64,000 nt of DNA from Absidia repens (GCA_002105175.1 MCGE01000016.1:565501-629500), one strand, 5' to 3'; counted from the stretch's first letter, positions 1 to 10,328 are shown. Notes: generated from the letters alone by a model not told the origin. Numbers and translations: made by a program.

Positions 1-11
1 TACTGGTACAG

Positions 12-1568
12 ATGGGACCTTCTCCTGAAAGGAACAATATTCAGCAACAGCAAGCGGCATTTGGATCTTCCTCTACCTTACCACCAAAACGACGGCCTGC
101 ATCACCTCCTTCTTCCTTCTCACCACCCAAACCTCAACAAGCACACATGGAGCAGACAAATGGATCTTCCTCTTTCGGGAATGGCAAACAGCAACGATCA
201 CACGATAGCTATGGCGAACCTGATGATGTTTCTTCGTCTGATGAGGATGATATTCTATCAAATGATCAAGAATGGCAACGACAACAGGAGGCTAGGCGGC
301 GGGATTATCTGGAATCATTGAAAAAAGACCAGCAGCATAAGCAACAACAAGAACAACTGCGAATGCAACAACATAAACAACAGCAAGAGCAACTCAGGAA
401 ACAACAGCAAGAGCAACTCAGAAAACAACAACAACAACAACAACAGCAGCAGCAGCAACAACAACAACAACAGCAAGAGCAGCAAGAACGACTTCGTAAA
501 CAGCAACAAAAGCAAAATGACAATCGATCCACTTTTGATGGAGCACCAAGGACTTCACATTATACCAAACCAGCTCCCAGTGAACCATTATTTGCCCCCG
601 AACGACCACAGCATCCAAGTGCAACAAGCTCTTCATCACGAACTTCATATTCCTCAACTTTTGATACGCCACCAGTAACGAAACCAATCGGACCCGATAT
701 GATCAAAAAAGCTGTCAAAGCAAGGACAAGGGGAAACGACCTATTCAAGTTGGGTTATTATACCGAAGCAGAAAAATCGTACAACCAAGCACTGGCGATC
801 CTTCCTGGCCGTCACGATATCACAGCCGTTGTCACCAACAACCGAGCGGCAGCGCGTTTAAAGAATGGACTATACCAGACTTGTGTGATAGATTGTGGAT
901 TTGTTATTGAATGGGCTCGACAAAAAAGCACTAGCGAATGTCATACAACAGTGGTGCTGGATGGGGATATTACAGTTCGATGGTATGATCAACTTGGAAA
1001 GGCACTTCATCGCAAGGCAGAAGCACTAGAAAAAATGACACGGCTGGTCGATGCACAAGAAACATACGAAGAGCTCCTCAAGATGGATGGAGGCGATACC
1101 AAAGCTAGGAAAGGACTTGAACGATGTCAACCTCCCAAACCGCCACCCCCACCACGACGCACGCCTGCCAAGCCAGCCACACCTGCACGTCCACAGCAGC
1201 AGCAGCAGCAACAGGCGACGAATTCAGCATCGGCATTCCCAGGTCTGGATTACAGTATCTTCGAAACCAAAAAAGCAGATGAACCACCACCAAGCAAAGC
1301 GGTAGCGGCGATGCGGGCAAGACAGGCGGAAATAGCAAAAGAAGATTGCGAGCGGATGGAAAAAGGGGACTTGGTAAATGCTAGGATTGATCAGTGGAAA
1401 AAGGGCAGAGAAAAAAATATTCGGGCTCTTTTGTCTTCTCTTGATACCCTCTTATGGCCTGGTGCTCAATGGCGCGGTGCTCCCATCAATGAACTGTTGG
1501 AACCCAAGAAAGTCAAGATTTGCTATATGAAGGCCATTGCAAAAGTGCATCCTGACAAAGTAAGCCTA

Positions 1569-1601
<33 letters not shown>

Positions 1602-1767
1602 AAATCACGATCTTTGGAACTGAATCATTGATTCGTTGTATTTTTTCATTTTTTTTTTCATATAGTTACCAGCATCAACCACAGTTGAACAAAAACTCTT
1701 GGCAAGTGGTATCTTCTCCGTGTTGAATCAGGCGTGGGATGACTTTAGGTCTGCCAACAAGATGTAG
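12..1767 (+). CDS. SWA2: auxilin-like TPR and J-domain protein (clathrin uncoating), possibly 5'-partial
   Basis: Two exons, 12..1559 and 1666..1767; donor GTAAGC at 1560 and acceptor ATAG ending at 1665 join in phase 0, giving about 549 aa. Residues 100-170 are almost pure Gln with Lys/Arg. TPR-like helices follow at about 230-360 (basic start IKKAVKARTRGNDLF). The C-terminus is a J domain with HPD inside KVHPDK, completed by exon 2, which ends SANKM. A C-terminal J domain after TPRs, with the WPG..W signature before it, is the layout of yeast Swa2/auxilin, which recruits Hsp70 to strip clathrin from vesicles. The frame is open from base 3, and TACAG just before the first ATG could be a splice acceptor, so upstream exons (for example a UBA domain) may lie outside the window. 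Confidence 0.85.
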
Positions 1768-2489
1768 GAACCGATTAGATTTTTTAGATAGCTTCGTAGT
1801 TATTAGTGTAGATATTTTATATTTTATATTTATTTTCGTTTATATATGACCCTCAATAAAATCCGTTATATTTTTTTATATTTTTACTTTGAAAATGTCT
1901 ATGTATGTTTTAAGGATGATTGGTTATAGTAATATTACATCATTTGGCAGGATCCAGCAAAAATATGTTATCATACGATTGGAAAGTTGATGTCTCGGTA
2001 GGGATTGTGTGGAGTATAGTGCAGATCAGCAAGAAGGTATAGAGAAAAAAAATTATTGTTGCAAATTTTTTCATGGACAGCGTAGTTCAAGTCACTTTCA
2101 CTTTGGAATTCTAATTTCAAAGACTTTGCGCAAACTTCAATTATTCTCACATTGATCTACTGGGTATTAGGGAGAACTTTATTGAAGTGTAATTTCAAAT
2201 AAACATGATATCCCTGACATTTTGCACCTTGGTAGGCGACCTTTGACACTGAACAGGCTTAAGCTTGGGGTTCATTTTGGTTTTTATTATACGAGATGCA
2301 AAAAGAAGAAATAAGAAAAATAATGGAGTTAGCTATCTGCATTGTGTCCAGTTTGGTAGAGACTACGCTGATAGAACAGAAATAAAGGTTGTCTTACATT
2401 TCAAACAAGCAAAAACTGACAATCAGCTATTTGTAGCGGTATGTTGCATTTGTATACATGACGATGCGATCCTTGAGAGAGAGAGAGAG

Positions 2490-2535
<46 letters not shown>

Positions 2536-2719
2536 TTTTTTGCTTATTATGGAAGTGTCCTAACTGGGACACTGGGAAAAATGCTTTATAATATAGTTGC
2601 AGCTGTACTCACGGCATGGTCTGCTTCATTGATATAATAGATCCACGATAAATAGGACCATGCTTGATGGCGAGTACTGATTACTTTATGTCAGTCATTG
2701 GGTATTTGGGATGATGCAG
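1768..2719. other. AT-rich intergenic DNA after the auxilin gene
   Basis: Contains the likely 3' end of the auxilin gene (AATAAA-like CAATAAAATCC near 1853) and a GA-rich microsatellite running into a 40-base poly(A) tract at about 2475-2530. No coding region or RNA gene was recognised; the reading frame across the poly(A) tract is only a lysine artefact. Confidence 0.5.
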
Positions 2720-3620
2720 TCATGGTGGGGTTCTGTAAAGAAAATGTACGGTAGGACACTCACAATACAACTATAATAATGGCTTTTAGTATTACATATC
2801 TAATGGTCGGAGGATAACTAATAAAAAAGATACATTTTATTGAAGTATATCAGGTAAAGACTAAACTGAAGGCGAGAGGTTTATTGTAACAAGGGATTCA
2901 ATGAATTAACATGAGCAGAATATTGAGCGAGTTGAAGGATGGTCGGCACCAAGCTAAAAGAACCACTGTAAAAAAGGATCTAATTTACTGTATAAGTGAC
3001 AATAAAGATGAGAAAGACTAAAGGGATATATATTTATTAAAACACAACGACGGTCAACACTAATCAAAAGGAAAGTCATCATAGTAAAAAGGAGTCTACT
3101 TTACAAGAATTGAAAGTGACTTATGGGACATTTTTTTATCGAAGGAAATACAAATAGATGAATTTTATCGAAATACAAATACAAAATATAAACAAACTAA
3201 CACTAAACTAAGCTATTGAAAACTGGAAACGGTCAACTAACGGTGTTTCCAAATCTTGAACCCAAAATGAAAGGGCTTCCTCATGCATGTTGTAATTCCT
3301 GAAATGAAAGCCCTTCTAAACTAGCCCTAACACTATTCTAAGATCACCATAACCTCAGAATAGTTGAATGGTGACTGAAAAAAAAAAAAAAAAAAAATGA
3401 AGGGAAAAAGAAAATGAAAAGAAAGAGAGACGAGAAAAAAAAAGCAGGAGTAAATAAAAAAAAAACATCCACGTGGGCGGGATTTGAAATGCTCTTTTGT
3501 AATGTATTATGGTGAAGAGAATACAGGTTTTCCGGTTGAACTTGAGACGTTTTGTTTTTTTTTTTAGACGAGAATAAACTCCGCTCGAGACGATTCAGCT
3601 TTCAATTTTGGACATTTTAT
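2720..3620 (+). repeat. dispersed repeat family R1, copy A
   Basis: The first of five related copies. It shows the family order: an AAAAAAGATACATTTTATTGAAG-like start (about 2825), a purine-rich middle, a block resembling CCAAAATGAAAGGG...CATGCATGTTGTAAT...CTTCTAAACTAG (about 3260-3320), a poly(A)/GA-rich stretch, and the CACGTGGGCGGGATTTGAA box at 3470. It has no reading frame of note. Boundaries are approximate because divergence is high. Probably a non-autonomous transposable element; alternatives are an LTR remnant or an expressed non-coding repeat. Confidence 0.6.
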
Positions 3621-3943
3621 TCAACATAGTTTAGACTAAATGATAATATGGTTTAGACAATCGTATATTCTATTTTAAACCGATCCCTTTTTGAAGACAC
3701 CTCTCCCAATATGTTTTTGCGTGCCTAATGGTTTACCCCTCTTTCTTTTTAGTATATTAAATTAATAAACGCTCTGGCGCTCCGCTGGAGCTTTTGGAAA
3801 TCTTTCGATTTACTGGGTGTCACAGTTTTTTTTATTAAAGTGTGGGTTTTGATGGGATAGGATTAAAGCCTCCGCCCTTTCGCACTTTGGTGGGCAGCCC
3901 CTTGGGGCCCATCCGTCGTTGTTCAGCGCTCAGTCAGGACTTT

Positions 3944-3984
<41 letters not shown>

Positions 3985-4132
3985 GCTGGTATGTACTCTT
4001 GTGGTATTACAAATAAATAAAATCTATCTTCTATTGAAACCAACCAAATGACTTTTTTGTTTGATGATGATGATGTTACCGGTCTCTTTTTTTGTACGCA
4101 ACATTCGAAACACTTCCACATTTTTACTTCAG

Positions 4133-4194
<62 letters not shown>

Positions 4195-4540
4195 ACTACT
4201 AAATAGCTTCTGGGGGAGCTTCCTCCAACAGAAGCAAAGATATGCCATTATCACCTCGGACGCAGCAGCATTTCAGTATGAAGCAGGGGAGATTGTGCTA
4301 TAAGAGAATAGTATGAGTGTACTGTTTTGTTGAAGGCAATGTTAGTATCCTCTTCATCTCTTATATGTTACTATACAGTATATTGTCTCTTATTTTACTA
4401 TTACCGTCTATTTTATCATGTCACTGCAATAAAGAAAATCACATTTGAAAAAATATTTGTGTACGCTGTTTTTGTGGAATACGTGTGTTGTTTTCGTGTT
4501 AAATATACTATTCTTTGAGGGATATGTGTTGTTATATATT
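3621..4540. other. intergenic DNA with a GC-rich island and homopolymer tracts
   Basis: Mostly AT-rich. A small GC-rich island at 3765-3945 can fold locally (GCTC...GAGC around CGCTCCGC near 3770-3792; GCCCCTTGGGGC at 3897-3908). A poly(T) tract at about 3946-3983 and a 60-base poly(A) run at 4133-4192 follow. No gene recognised. Confidence 0.45.
4133..4192 (+). repeat. 60-base poly(A) tract
   Basis: An uninterrupted run of A, the longest homopolymer in the window. It may mark the 3' end of a retrotransposed copy, or be simple slippage; no coding remnant is recognisable directly upstream. Confidence 0.9.
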
Positions 4541-4655
4541 GTAGGGTATATGTTGTGTTGTTTGTAGGGTATATGTTGTGTTGTTTGTAGGATATATGTT
4601 GTGTTGTTTGTAGGGTATATGTTGTGTTGTTTGTAGGGTATGTGTTGATTTGTTT
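4541..4655 (+). repeat. 23-bp minisatellite
   Basis: The unit GTAGGGTATATGTTGTGTTG plus TTT is repeated at 4541, 4564, 4587, 4610 and 4633 with an exact 23-base step and only one or two substitutions per unit. Degraded units continue to about 4695. There are no spacers, so it is not a CRISPR array. Confidence 0.9.
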
Positions 4656-4877
4656 TTGTAGAGTATGTATTATATTGCTTTGTAGGGTATAGTAGCGTTG
4701 TGTTGTGGAAGAGAAATACTCACAGTAGACATGTTGTATTTGTGAATACTCGTATGAACGGGGAGGAGGGGAAATGGGGTGTTTGTAAAAAGATGACTCA
4801 TACAATATCTTCCTCTATTGGCTGATTGGGGTATATTTGTAACAATATAAATCAACTGAATCTTCCATTGACAACAA

Positions 4878-5150
4878 AACTACGGTGCTACTAAATTGGA
4901 ATGTCTCGCCCTAGTATGGAGCCTGCAACTATTCAGGCCTTATTTACTTGGCAAAAAATTCACTGTCATATCAGACCACTCACCTTTACGATGGTTGGTA
5001 CAATCACCCAAAGTATCTGGTATTGTAGCAAGATGGATCCAATACTTGGCTGAATATGACTTTGAAATCAAGTATCGAACTGGACGAAAACAGGAAGCCG
5101 CTGATTTCCTATCCGGTCTAGGATACTGGTCGATCATCATTTTTATTTTT
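4878..5150 (+). pseudogene. fragment of Ty3/gypsy Pol, RNase H domain
   Basis: The frame through 4881 reads YGATKLECLALVWSLQ..., then SDHSPLRWL, WIQYLAEYDFEIKYRTG and KQEAADFLS. This is the conserved RNase H core of Ty3/gypsy (Metaviridae) polyproteins: the DH.PL motif, the F.I.YR.G motif and the final D. A stop lies just upstream at 4869, and after LSGLGYW the frame runs into low-complexity DNA. No reverse transcriptase, integrase or LTR is attached, so it is a truncated relic of under 100 codons. It lies about 550 bp before the Fanzor gene. Confidence 0.85.
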
Positions 5151-5691
5151 ATATTTTTTTATCACGTTCAGTACTCGCCGCCACTTTATTTTTTAGTATA
5201 AATACCCCACCTTTCCCCCGCCAATTCTCTTTTTTCTTAAGCTATCTATTATCATATATTTATCTCAATCTTTTTTATAAAATTCAGTACAAAGGCTTTT
5301 AACCACCAAACCACTGTCTTATTTTTATTTTGTTTCTATCGTCTATATAGAAACTTTCTTTTATTTTTTGTGACTACAAGTCCTCTTTTTTATTTTTACT
5401 GTGTGTTATACACTTATTTTTATTGAACCAACAAAGGTCAATACTTTTCTTTTTTTTATTTTACTCTTTCAAGTTTATTTTTTATAAACTTTCTCTACAG
5501 TTGGACTTTATCTACAAAAGTTCTGGTGCTCACTACTCTCAATTCTATTTTTGTCCGATTCAGGAACAAGTCATTTCAAATTCCGCCCAAGGAACAATCC
5601 GTTGGACTAAAATCACAAATTTAGCCGCAACAGCGTTTTGTTTTCTTTTCTTTTTAACAAACACCAATACCTCCAGGTCCCTATCATCAGT
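5151..5691 (+). promoter_or_regulatory. putative promoter and leader of the Fanzor gene
   Basis: T-rich DNA with a good TATA box (TATAAATA at 5197-5204, followed by CCCC) about 490 bp before the Fanzor ATG. The leader is pyrimidine-rich and contains ATG-initiated short frames (for example at 5423 and 5638), so either an upstream intron or leaky initiation is likely. Assignment to the Fanzor gene is by position only. Confidence 0.4.
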
Positions 5692-8600
5692 ATGGCCGCC
5701 AATCAATTGATTATCGAGGATGACTTGCTTAGATTGATGGATATGACACAGGATGATGTTATTCAACCCCTAACAACTTATGAAGGAATGACAGTTTTTG
5801 ATATCATTATGTACAAAAAACGGTGGAAACGACAGCAAGCGAACCTGCGTCATGGTAAGTGCTAAACAAATTAGTATGAGAAACAAGGTAATCTTACTAA
5901 TCTTTCTTTTTTTACACAAAAAGCTGAAGATGAACAAAGACGTGCGGAAAACGATGATGACACCGACAGTGATAACAGCGACGGTGATGCCTCCTCATTA
6001 TCAACTCGCGGCTCAACTTCAAGACAGTTGGCTGGGTCCAAGCGTAAGCGCAAACAAGGTACTCTCGAAAAGGTGGCCAAACGGGGTGGCTCTTTAATGC
6101 GAAAAAAAATTGGTCAAAAGAAATCAGTCCGTCCTTGCCCGGTTTGCCTTGAACATCATAGCTCTGAAACAGCAACCACTCATTCACGATCAACAAGTCG
6201 AAAATGCCCCTTCCGAAAACTGACTCGACTACAACAAGTACAACAAGAATTGGGTAAAACGACGACGGTTTGCCGGAAACAGGGACTGAAATCATTGCTG
6301 CGGATTGAAAACCAGGATCATCATCAACAAATTCTACAGGGAATCAGCGACGTTGTTTCGTACACTCGGGATACAGTCATAAAAGTGCACCTATTTATTA
6401 CATTTTATCTATATCACTCTTTGACGAACCACCAACCCATACCAAAACAGCTCTTTACGATGAGTTTTTTTTATGCTATCTTTCAAAAAGTCACTGGCAG
6501 CAACATCACCATCAACAATTCAATCAGCATGGATTTGGCGACAAATATCGACAATGTGTATCAGCAACTGAATCCAACAGAAGCGTCCCGACAAGCTTTT
6601 CTTGTACGAAAAATTCATGGAAAAGCGTATGCGAATATTCTGACTCCAATGTTGGCCCAATATGCGACAAAATTTACAAATCGAATTGTTGAGGACTTTA
6701 CGCAGTGGATGTCAAATTTATTTTCTTTACGTCTTCGTCAGCGAATGGTGCAACGCCAGAACCAACAGCATCAACAACAACAGCAACAGCAACTTCTCCA
6801 GCAGCAGGATCCTGAAGAACAAATATTAGAACAGGAACAACAAAAGGTAAGTAATACAATACAATAAAAGTATACAGAGTTCAATGTTTGATACTTACCG
6901 CCATGTATTGTATTCATAGGATTCGATTGAAAAAACTTGCAACGTATTGGGGCTTCACATCCTAGCAAGTCTGGTCAACAATGCGGATATTGCAATCGTG
7001 TCTTCTGATGCTTTGTCTCAACCTGGCATTACTGACGAAATAAAAGACGATGTAAATGCTGTACTAGATGATGGGAAAGTGGACCTTTTGTGTGTTTATA
7101 ATATGGCTGCTCTACAAGAACAAACTGATTCACTTGGAAAAGAAGTTGAAAATGCATACGGTGTTCTTCATGGACGTATCATGAACAGGGAAACCGGCCT
7201 TCGATCAGTCATTGCAATCGCTATCTCAAGAATTGGAACAATGTCAACCGAAGTAGCGGAAACCACGGATCCCACGATTGTTGCCTCTTTGATCCAATTA
7301 TCCACCAGACTCCACGAACTGCTTCGTCTGTACCAAGCTTCAACCCAATTGCTATTGAATATCTCAAATCACTTCGGTTTTCAACACCAGCTAAACGACG
7401 AACGATGGAATGACAACATGGTGAACGGTGTGATGACATCTTTGCAAACGATGATGGAACAGCAAGTGGATGGCGCAGATAACATCAACCAGGAAACGCA
7501 AGAACTTCTTGACTCCTTGGATCTTGCTATTATGGAGGTACGGCCCTTACTTGATGATCTCGGCGCTCGTCAGGATACATACACCAACCCACATCGCCAA
7601 TTTTTGGAAGCTCAACGACAATACTTCGACAACGATCAACTTGGAAATCGTCATTTGCTGAATAATTTGATCAACTATTGTCAACAGGCGGGGGCACCGG
7701 CAACATTGCTAGACAATTCGACTACGCAACTGTCAACTGGATATATTTCTCGCCATTGCGATATCTTCACGAAGTATGGTTATAACATTGTCCGCGCTTT
7801 TGACCAACACAATATCGACACCGCAAATGCAGTAAACCCAGTACAGACCGTAGTTCCTCGCACTTGGTGCTTTGAAGTAGTACGTGGACTTGATGAAAAC
7901 TCAAGAATAGGTCGACGCCGACGGTCAAAATTGGCAAAAACAATACAACAAATTATACCGACAAACGACAACCTTGACCGCCAACAATTATCGTACCTGT
8001 CGGACTTGTCATTTACATCCTTACAAAACACCATCGCCAACACTCGCCAGCAAATTCTTCATTCTGTTGAATACTTACAGGACCCTGAACACCACCAGGA
8101 TTTGTTACCAAGATGCTTCACACCTGGAGTCGATCACTTGATGAAAAAGCAACAAGTTTACAACTTGGTGCCGAAACCGTCCTACACAAAGAAAAGCATA
8201 AAAATCGACAATACATCCATGGGGCAAATCCTTCGATCAGTGGGCCTCACACAATATATCCATGGCGATGAAACATTGGCGAACATCCTCAATGTTGACA
8301 AAATCAGAAAAGGGAATGGGATGATATTTGCAAAGTACATCGTGACGAACGGATTTTCTGTATCAATCCCTTTCGACAAACCGATTCGAAATGATGCTGC
8401 TCTTCCTGATTTGCAACCTGAAGACTTCCAAGCGTGGGAATTCCCGTATTTGAATGTGTGGGGTGTAGATCCTGGCATGAATTCAATCTATGTGGCTAGC
8501 AATGGTTCAAGTGATGACGTTTACAATTACGCAGTGGAACAGGAGGGTAAGTGGCTATGGTGGTTTACTACAAGAACTATTGTTTATGTATTGACTTTTT

Positions 8601-8825
8601 CTTTTTTTCTTTGGTTTATTTACTAATATCGTTGCTAGGAGCTGCCCAAGATGATGATGCCGCCCAAGATGATGATGCCGCCCAAGATGACGATGCCGCC
8701 CAAGATGATGATGCCGCCCACGCTGATGTTGCCGCCCACGCTGATGCTGATGCTCAAGTCGATACTGACCACGAACAAGAGAGTAATTGAAAAGGACATC
8801 TAATGGCAGACAGACGACATTCTAA

Positions 8826-8857
<32 letters not shown>

Positions 8858-9786
8858 GTGTGTGTTAAGGTCATGAAATTCGACGTATATCCTCTATCGA
8901 ATATTATACTCGTGCAGGCTTCAGAAAAACGTCCAACAAAATCAACATGTTGAAAACTGAGGCAATTCGTACTGTGGAGGCGCAAATAACGACAAACAAA
9001 ACCACTGATTTGGAAGGGATACAAGCATACATTCAATCATCATTACAAGCCCTAGGTCCTTTGACTGAATTTTATGGGCAAGAGGCTATTCTCGGTCTGC
9101 AGTTCGCCAATTACCAAGGAAGACAAAAGATGGACGCCGAATTGGTAAATGTGTTGATTGATGGCGGCCACAAGTACAGACCTCCACCAGGTGCCATGGA
9201 AAGATCATCAAATATTGGCCAGACACAACAAAGAAGACGACGACGAACAAGGTCTTACGATACTGATGATCCACCTCCTCTTCCTCCGCCGCCGCCGAAG
9301 CTTAGGCAAGTTTATTTGATTTAAAAATGTATATGCAAGGCATAATAACATCTGTTGTACATATTTCTTATACATAGAAAATGGAAAAAGGCTCCCATAA
9401 ACAATGACAAAGACAAGGTACCGATTGTGGTTTTCGGCGACGCAAAGTTCGGCAGAAATAAAAAAGGCGAAGGATCCCTTGCTGACAAGTGTCGACATCT
9501 TTTGTCAAAGGCGGACAAGTCTGGGAAACTTGTTTTTGTGAATATGGATGAATATCGTACGTCGCAAGTATGCTCAAAATGTGGTCACAGAAAGCTCACG
9601 AACGCGGTGATTACCCGACCTGGTGAACAGGCGAAACGTATGTACGCAGTGTTAGCGTGTCGTCGCTGTAACACTGTGTGGCAACGGGACACCAATGCAT
9701 CTCGGAATCTGCGCGCCGCTTTTATGAACCTTGTCACTGCTGGAAGACGCCCTGGGCTGTTGGCAAGACCGACCACTGAACAATAA
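5692..9786 (+). CDS. Fanzor-type putative RNA-guided DNA nuclease (eukaryotic TnpB relative), intact
   Basis: Six exons, 5692..5854, 5924..6846, 6920..8546, 8639..8782, 8870..9305 and 9378..9786, join in phase to 1233 aa with no stop. The C-terminal third carries the OrfB/TnpB hallmarks: RuvC-I GVDPGMNSIYVA (Asp about 879), then RRISSIEYYTRAGFRKT typical of Fanzors, RuvC-II region VVFGDAKFG...KKGEGS (Asp 1119, Glu 1129), zinc ribbon CSKC/CRRC (1163, 1166, 1192, 1195) and RuvC-III RDTNASRNL (Asp 1202). Family knowledge: Fanzors cut DNA guided by an omega RNA encoded at the gene's 3' side. The N-terminus is acidic then basic, with CPVC...KCPFRK (about 100-130), and residues 300-870 are helical and unrecognised. 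The last intron uses a GC donor (GCAAGT at 9306). ATG 5692 was chosen as the first that keeps a compact exon 1; upstream in-frame codons from 5638 are pyrimidine-rich leader. Confidence 0.85.
8642..8736 (+). repeat. in-frame 18-bp tandem repeat encoding AAQDDD
   Basis: GCCGCCCAAGATGATGAT-type units, four near-perfect, then two diverged ones (AAHADV, AAHADA). They lie inside Fanzor exon 4, directly after the RuvC-I segment. The unit length is a multiple of three, so copy changes would not break the frame. Confidence 0.9.
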
Positions 9787-10065
9787 TCCACATAACAAAT
9801 ATGTGTTGATGTATACACGTAAGTTACAAGAAAATGAAACACAAAGATATTTCATTGGACTCACACTTTCCTTTACTCTCATCTTGGCTCACCTGTTTGT
9901 CTCACCTACTTTTGCCTGTCCCAATTACCTTTTCCCTTCATCCCAATTTATTTTACTTCCCTTCCCAACTTTATTTTGCCATCATCTAAAACCATTTTAC
10001 ACTCCGTCTCAAATTCAAGTTGACCAAGCTGTAATCCTCAGACTTAGAGCAGCACAGAATCATTA
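9787..10065 (+). other. 3' flank of the Fanzor gene; candidate omega-RNA region
   Basis: Lies between the Fanzor stop and the mariner insertion. Pyrimidine-rich (CTTTCCTTTACTCTCATC..., TTTTCCCTTCATCCC) with no frame of note. In described Fanzor and TnpB loci the guide RNA overlaps the 3' UTR, so this is where it should be. No clear hairpin or conserved boundary could be fixed by eye. If the mariner is removed, the flank would continue at 12017. Confidence 0.35.
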
Positions 10066-10252
10066 CAGTCATTCCGGAGTTAGATGTCGCACTTTTTGAA
10101 AATCATGTCGCTCCCCCGAAAAAAATCATGTCGCTCCCCCGAAAAAAAAATTGTCGCACTGCAAAAAAAAATTGTCGTACTGCAAAAAAAAATGTCGTGG
10201 TTTAAAAAAATGAAAGTCGTGCTTTTTGAAATAAAATGTGTATCAATGTCGC
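10066..10252 (+). repeat. left terminal inverted repeat of the mariner element
   Basis: Begins CAGTCATTCCGGAG and contains about eight spaced TGTCG boxes (TGTCGCAC, TGTCGCTC twice, TGTCGCACTGC, TGTCGTACTGC, TGTCGTGG, GTCGTGC, TGTCGCCC) separated by A-runs. It pairs with the reverse complement of the right end out to CAATGTCGC. The left end has one extra CATGTCGCTCCCCCGAAAAA unit compared with the right. Confidence 0.9.
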
Positions 10253-10328
10253 CCTTGTTTTTGGCTATCACCCCTTCATTTTTATTATTATTTGCCTTGT
10301 CTAAACTTCTGTTTTTGTGTTATTTACA

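Noticed and set aside
305..532. Minus-strand Cys/Leu-rich frames opposite the polyglutamine region
   Set aside because: They are the reverse reading of CAA/CAG repeats within the auxilin exon.
2265..2591. 108-codon frame across the poly(A) tract
   Set aside because: The run of lysines is the poly(A) tract itself and the flanks show no coding character.
4541..4655. Possible CRISPR array
   Set aside because: Repeats are head-to-tail with no spacers, and the host is eukaryotic.
4416..4805. Minus-strand frame of 129 codons rich in Tyr/Thr/Asn
   Set aside because: It is the translated 23-bp minisatellite; no splice signals or known domain.
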